Shown here piece after piece: positions 5,517 to 5,615 of a stretch of 5,615 nt of DNA. The stretch covers positions 1 through 5,615 of the forward strand of contig JAAYLO010000005.1 in the NCBI GenBank assembly GCA_012521855.1, in the 5' to 3' direction. Positions within the stretch are counted from its first letter, which is position 1. Every line of letters starts with the position of its first letter. This DNA comes from Halanaerobiaceae bacterium. GTDB lineage: Bacteria; Bacillota; Halanaerobiia; Halanaerobiales; DTU029. Position numbers and translations under genes: made by a program. Below the pieces are notes generated by a model, which made no database searches, was not told the DNA's origin, and worked only from the letters and a program-made list of their open reading frames with translations.

Positions 5517-5615
5517 CTATTCATCATCAAAAAGATGGTCCTCTACACCTCCTGGACCCATTATCTCATCAGGATCTATATGCCTATTCCTCCGGGGCTC
5601 TTCTCCCCTCAGAGA
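5517..5615 (-). CDS. C-terminal fragment of an unidentified acidic protein
   Basis: A frame open from the window edge encodes 32 residues and ends at TAG (5517-5519), 53 bases before lspA. The tail first carries a basic patch (RGEEPRRNRH) and then an acidic end (IDPDEIMG, then VEDHLFDDE). I do not recognise it. In Bacillus and many Clostridia the gene before lspA is ileS or a TraR/DksA-type zinc-finger protein (ylyA), which makes the latter a candidate by position only. The visible part has no zinc ligands or other motif to confirm this. The 5' end lies outside the window. Confidence 0.45.
   Translation of the reverse strand, partial: SLRGEEPRRNRHIDPDEIMGPGGVEDHLFDDE

Noticed and set aside
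1..5615. CRISPR arrays, tRNA or rRNA genes, insertion sequences or phage genes
   Set aside because: No regularly spaced repeats, cloverleaf-like sequences, transposase frames or flanking inverted repeats were seen; all genes are ordinary chromosomal types.

Overview
The window looks like chromosomal DNA from a low-to-moderate-GC Bacillota bacterium, probably class Clostridia. Evidence: strong AGGAGG-type ribosome binding sites, sigma-A-like promoters, Rho-independent terminators, PyrR-type RNA attenuators, and the gene order lspA–rluD-like–pyrR–uracil permease, which matches lspA–ylyB–pyrR–pyrP of Bacillus subtilis. The genus cannot be named from the sequence alone. Every gene found lies on the minus strand, so transcription runs from right to left. 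No gene-free stretch exceeds 300 bases.

Right end (about 4095-5615): the tail of an unidentified acidic protein, then lspA (signal peptidase II) and an RluD-type 23S rRNA pseudouridine synthase. The last two overlap by 26 bases and are probably co-transcribed from a promoter just upstream of lspA.

Centre (1860-4090): a compact pyrR–uraA operon. It has its own promoter immediately after the rluD stop. A PyrR-type attenuator (PyrR-binding loop, competing antiterminator, intrinsic terminator) precedes each gene: one in the pyrR leader and a related one in the pyrR–uraA gap. A strong intrinsic terminator closes the operon after uraA and no pyrimidine biosynthesis gene follows. As seen here, the unit is therefore dedicated to uracil uptake and its UMP/PRPP-responsive control, with PyrR regulating its own synthesis and that of the permease.

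Left part (155-1849): a second, separately promoted pair encoding a metallo-beta-lactamase-fold hydrolase with a helical C-terminal domain and a calcineurin-like metallophosphoesterase of the COG1768-like type. The two are tightly packed and probably translationally coupled. All expected metal ligands are visible in both, but their substrates cannot be deduced.

Bases 1-154 are AT-rich intergenic DNA with short repeats and no supported gene. Overall this is an ordinary housekeeping region. The most instructive signal is the pair of PyrR attenuators, whose alternative RNA structures can be traced base by base. I found no convincing undescribed system.
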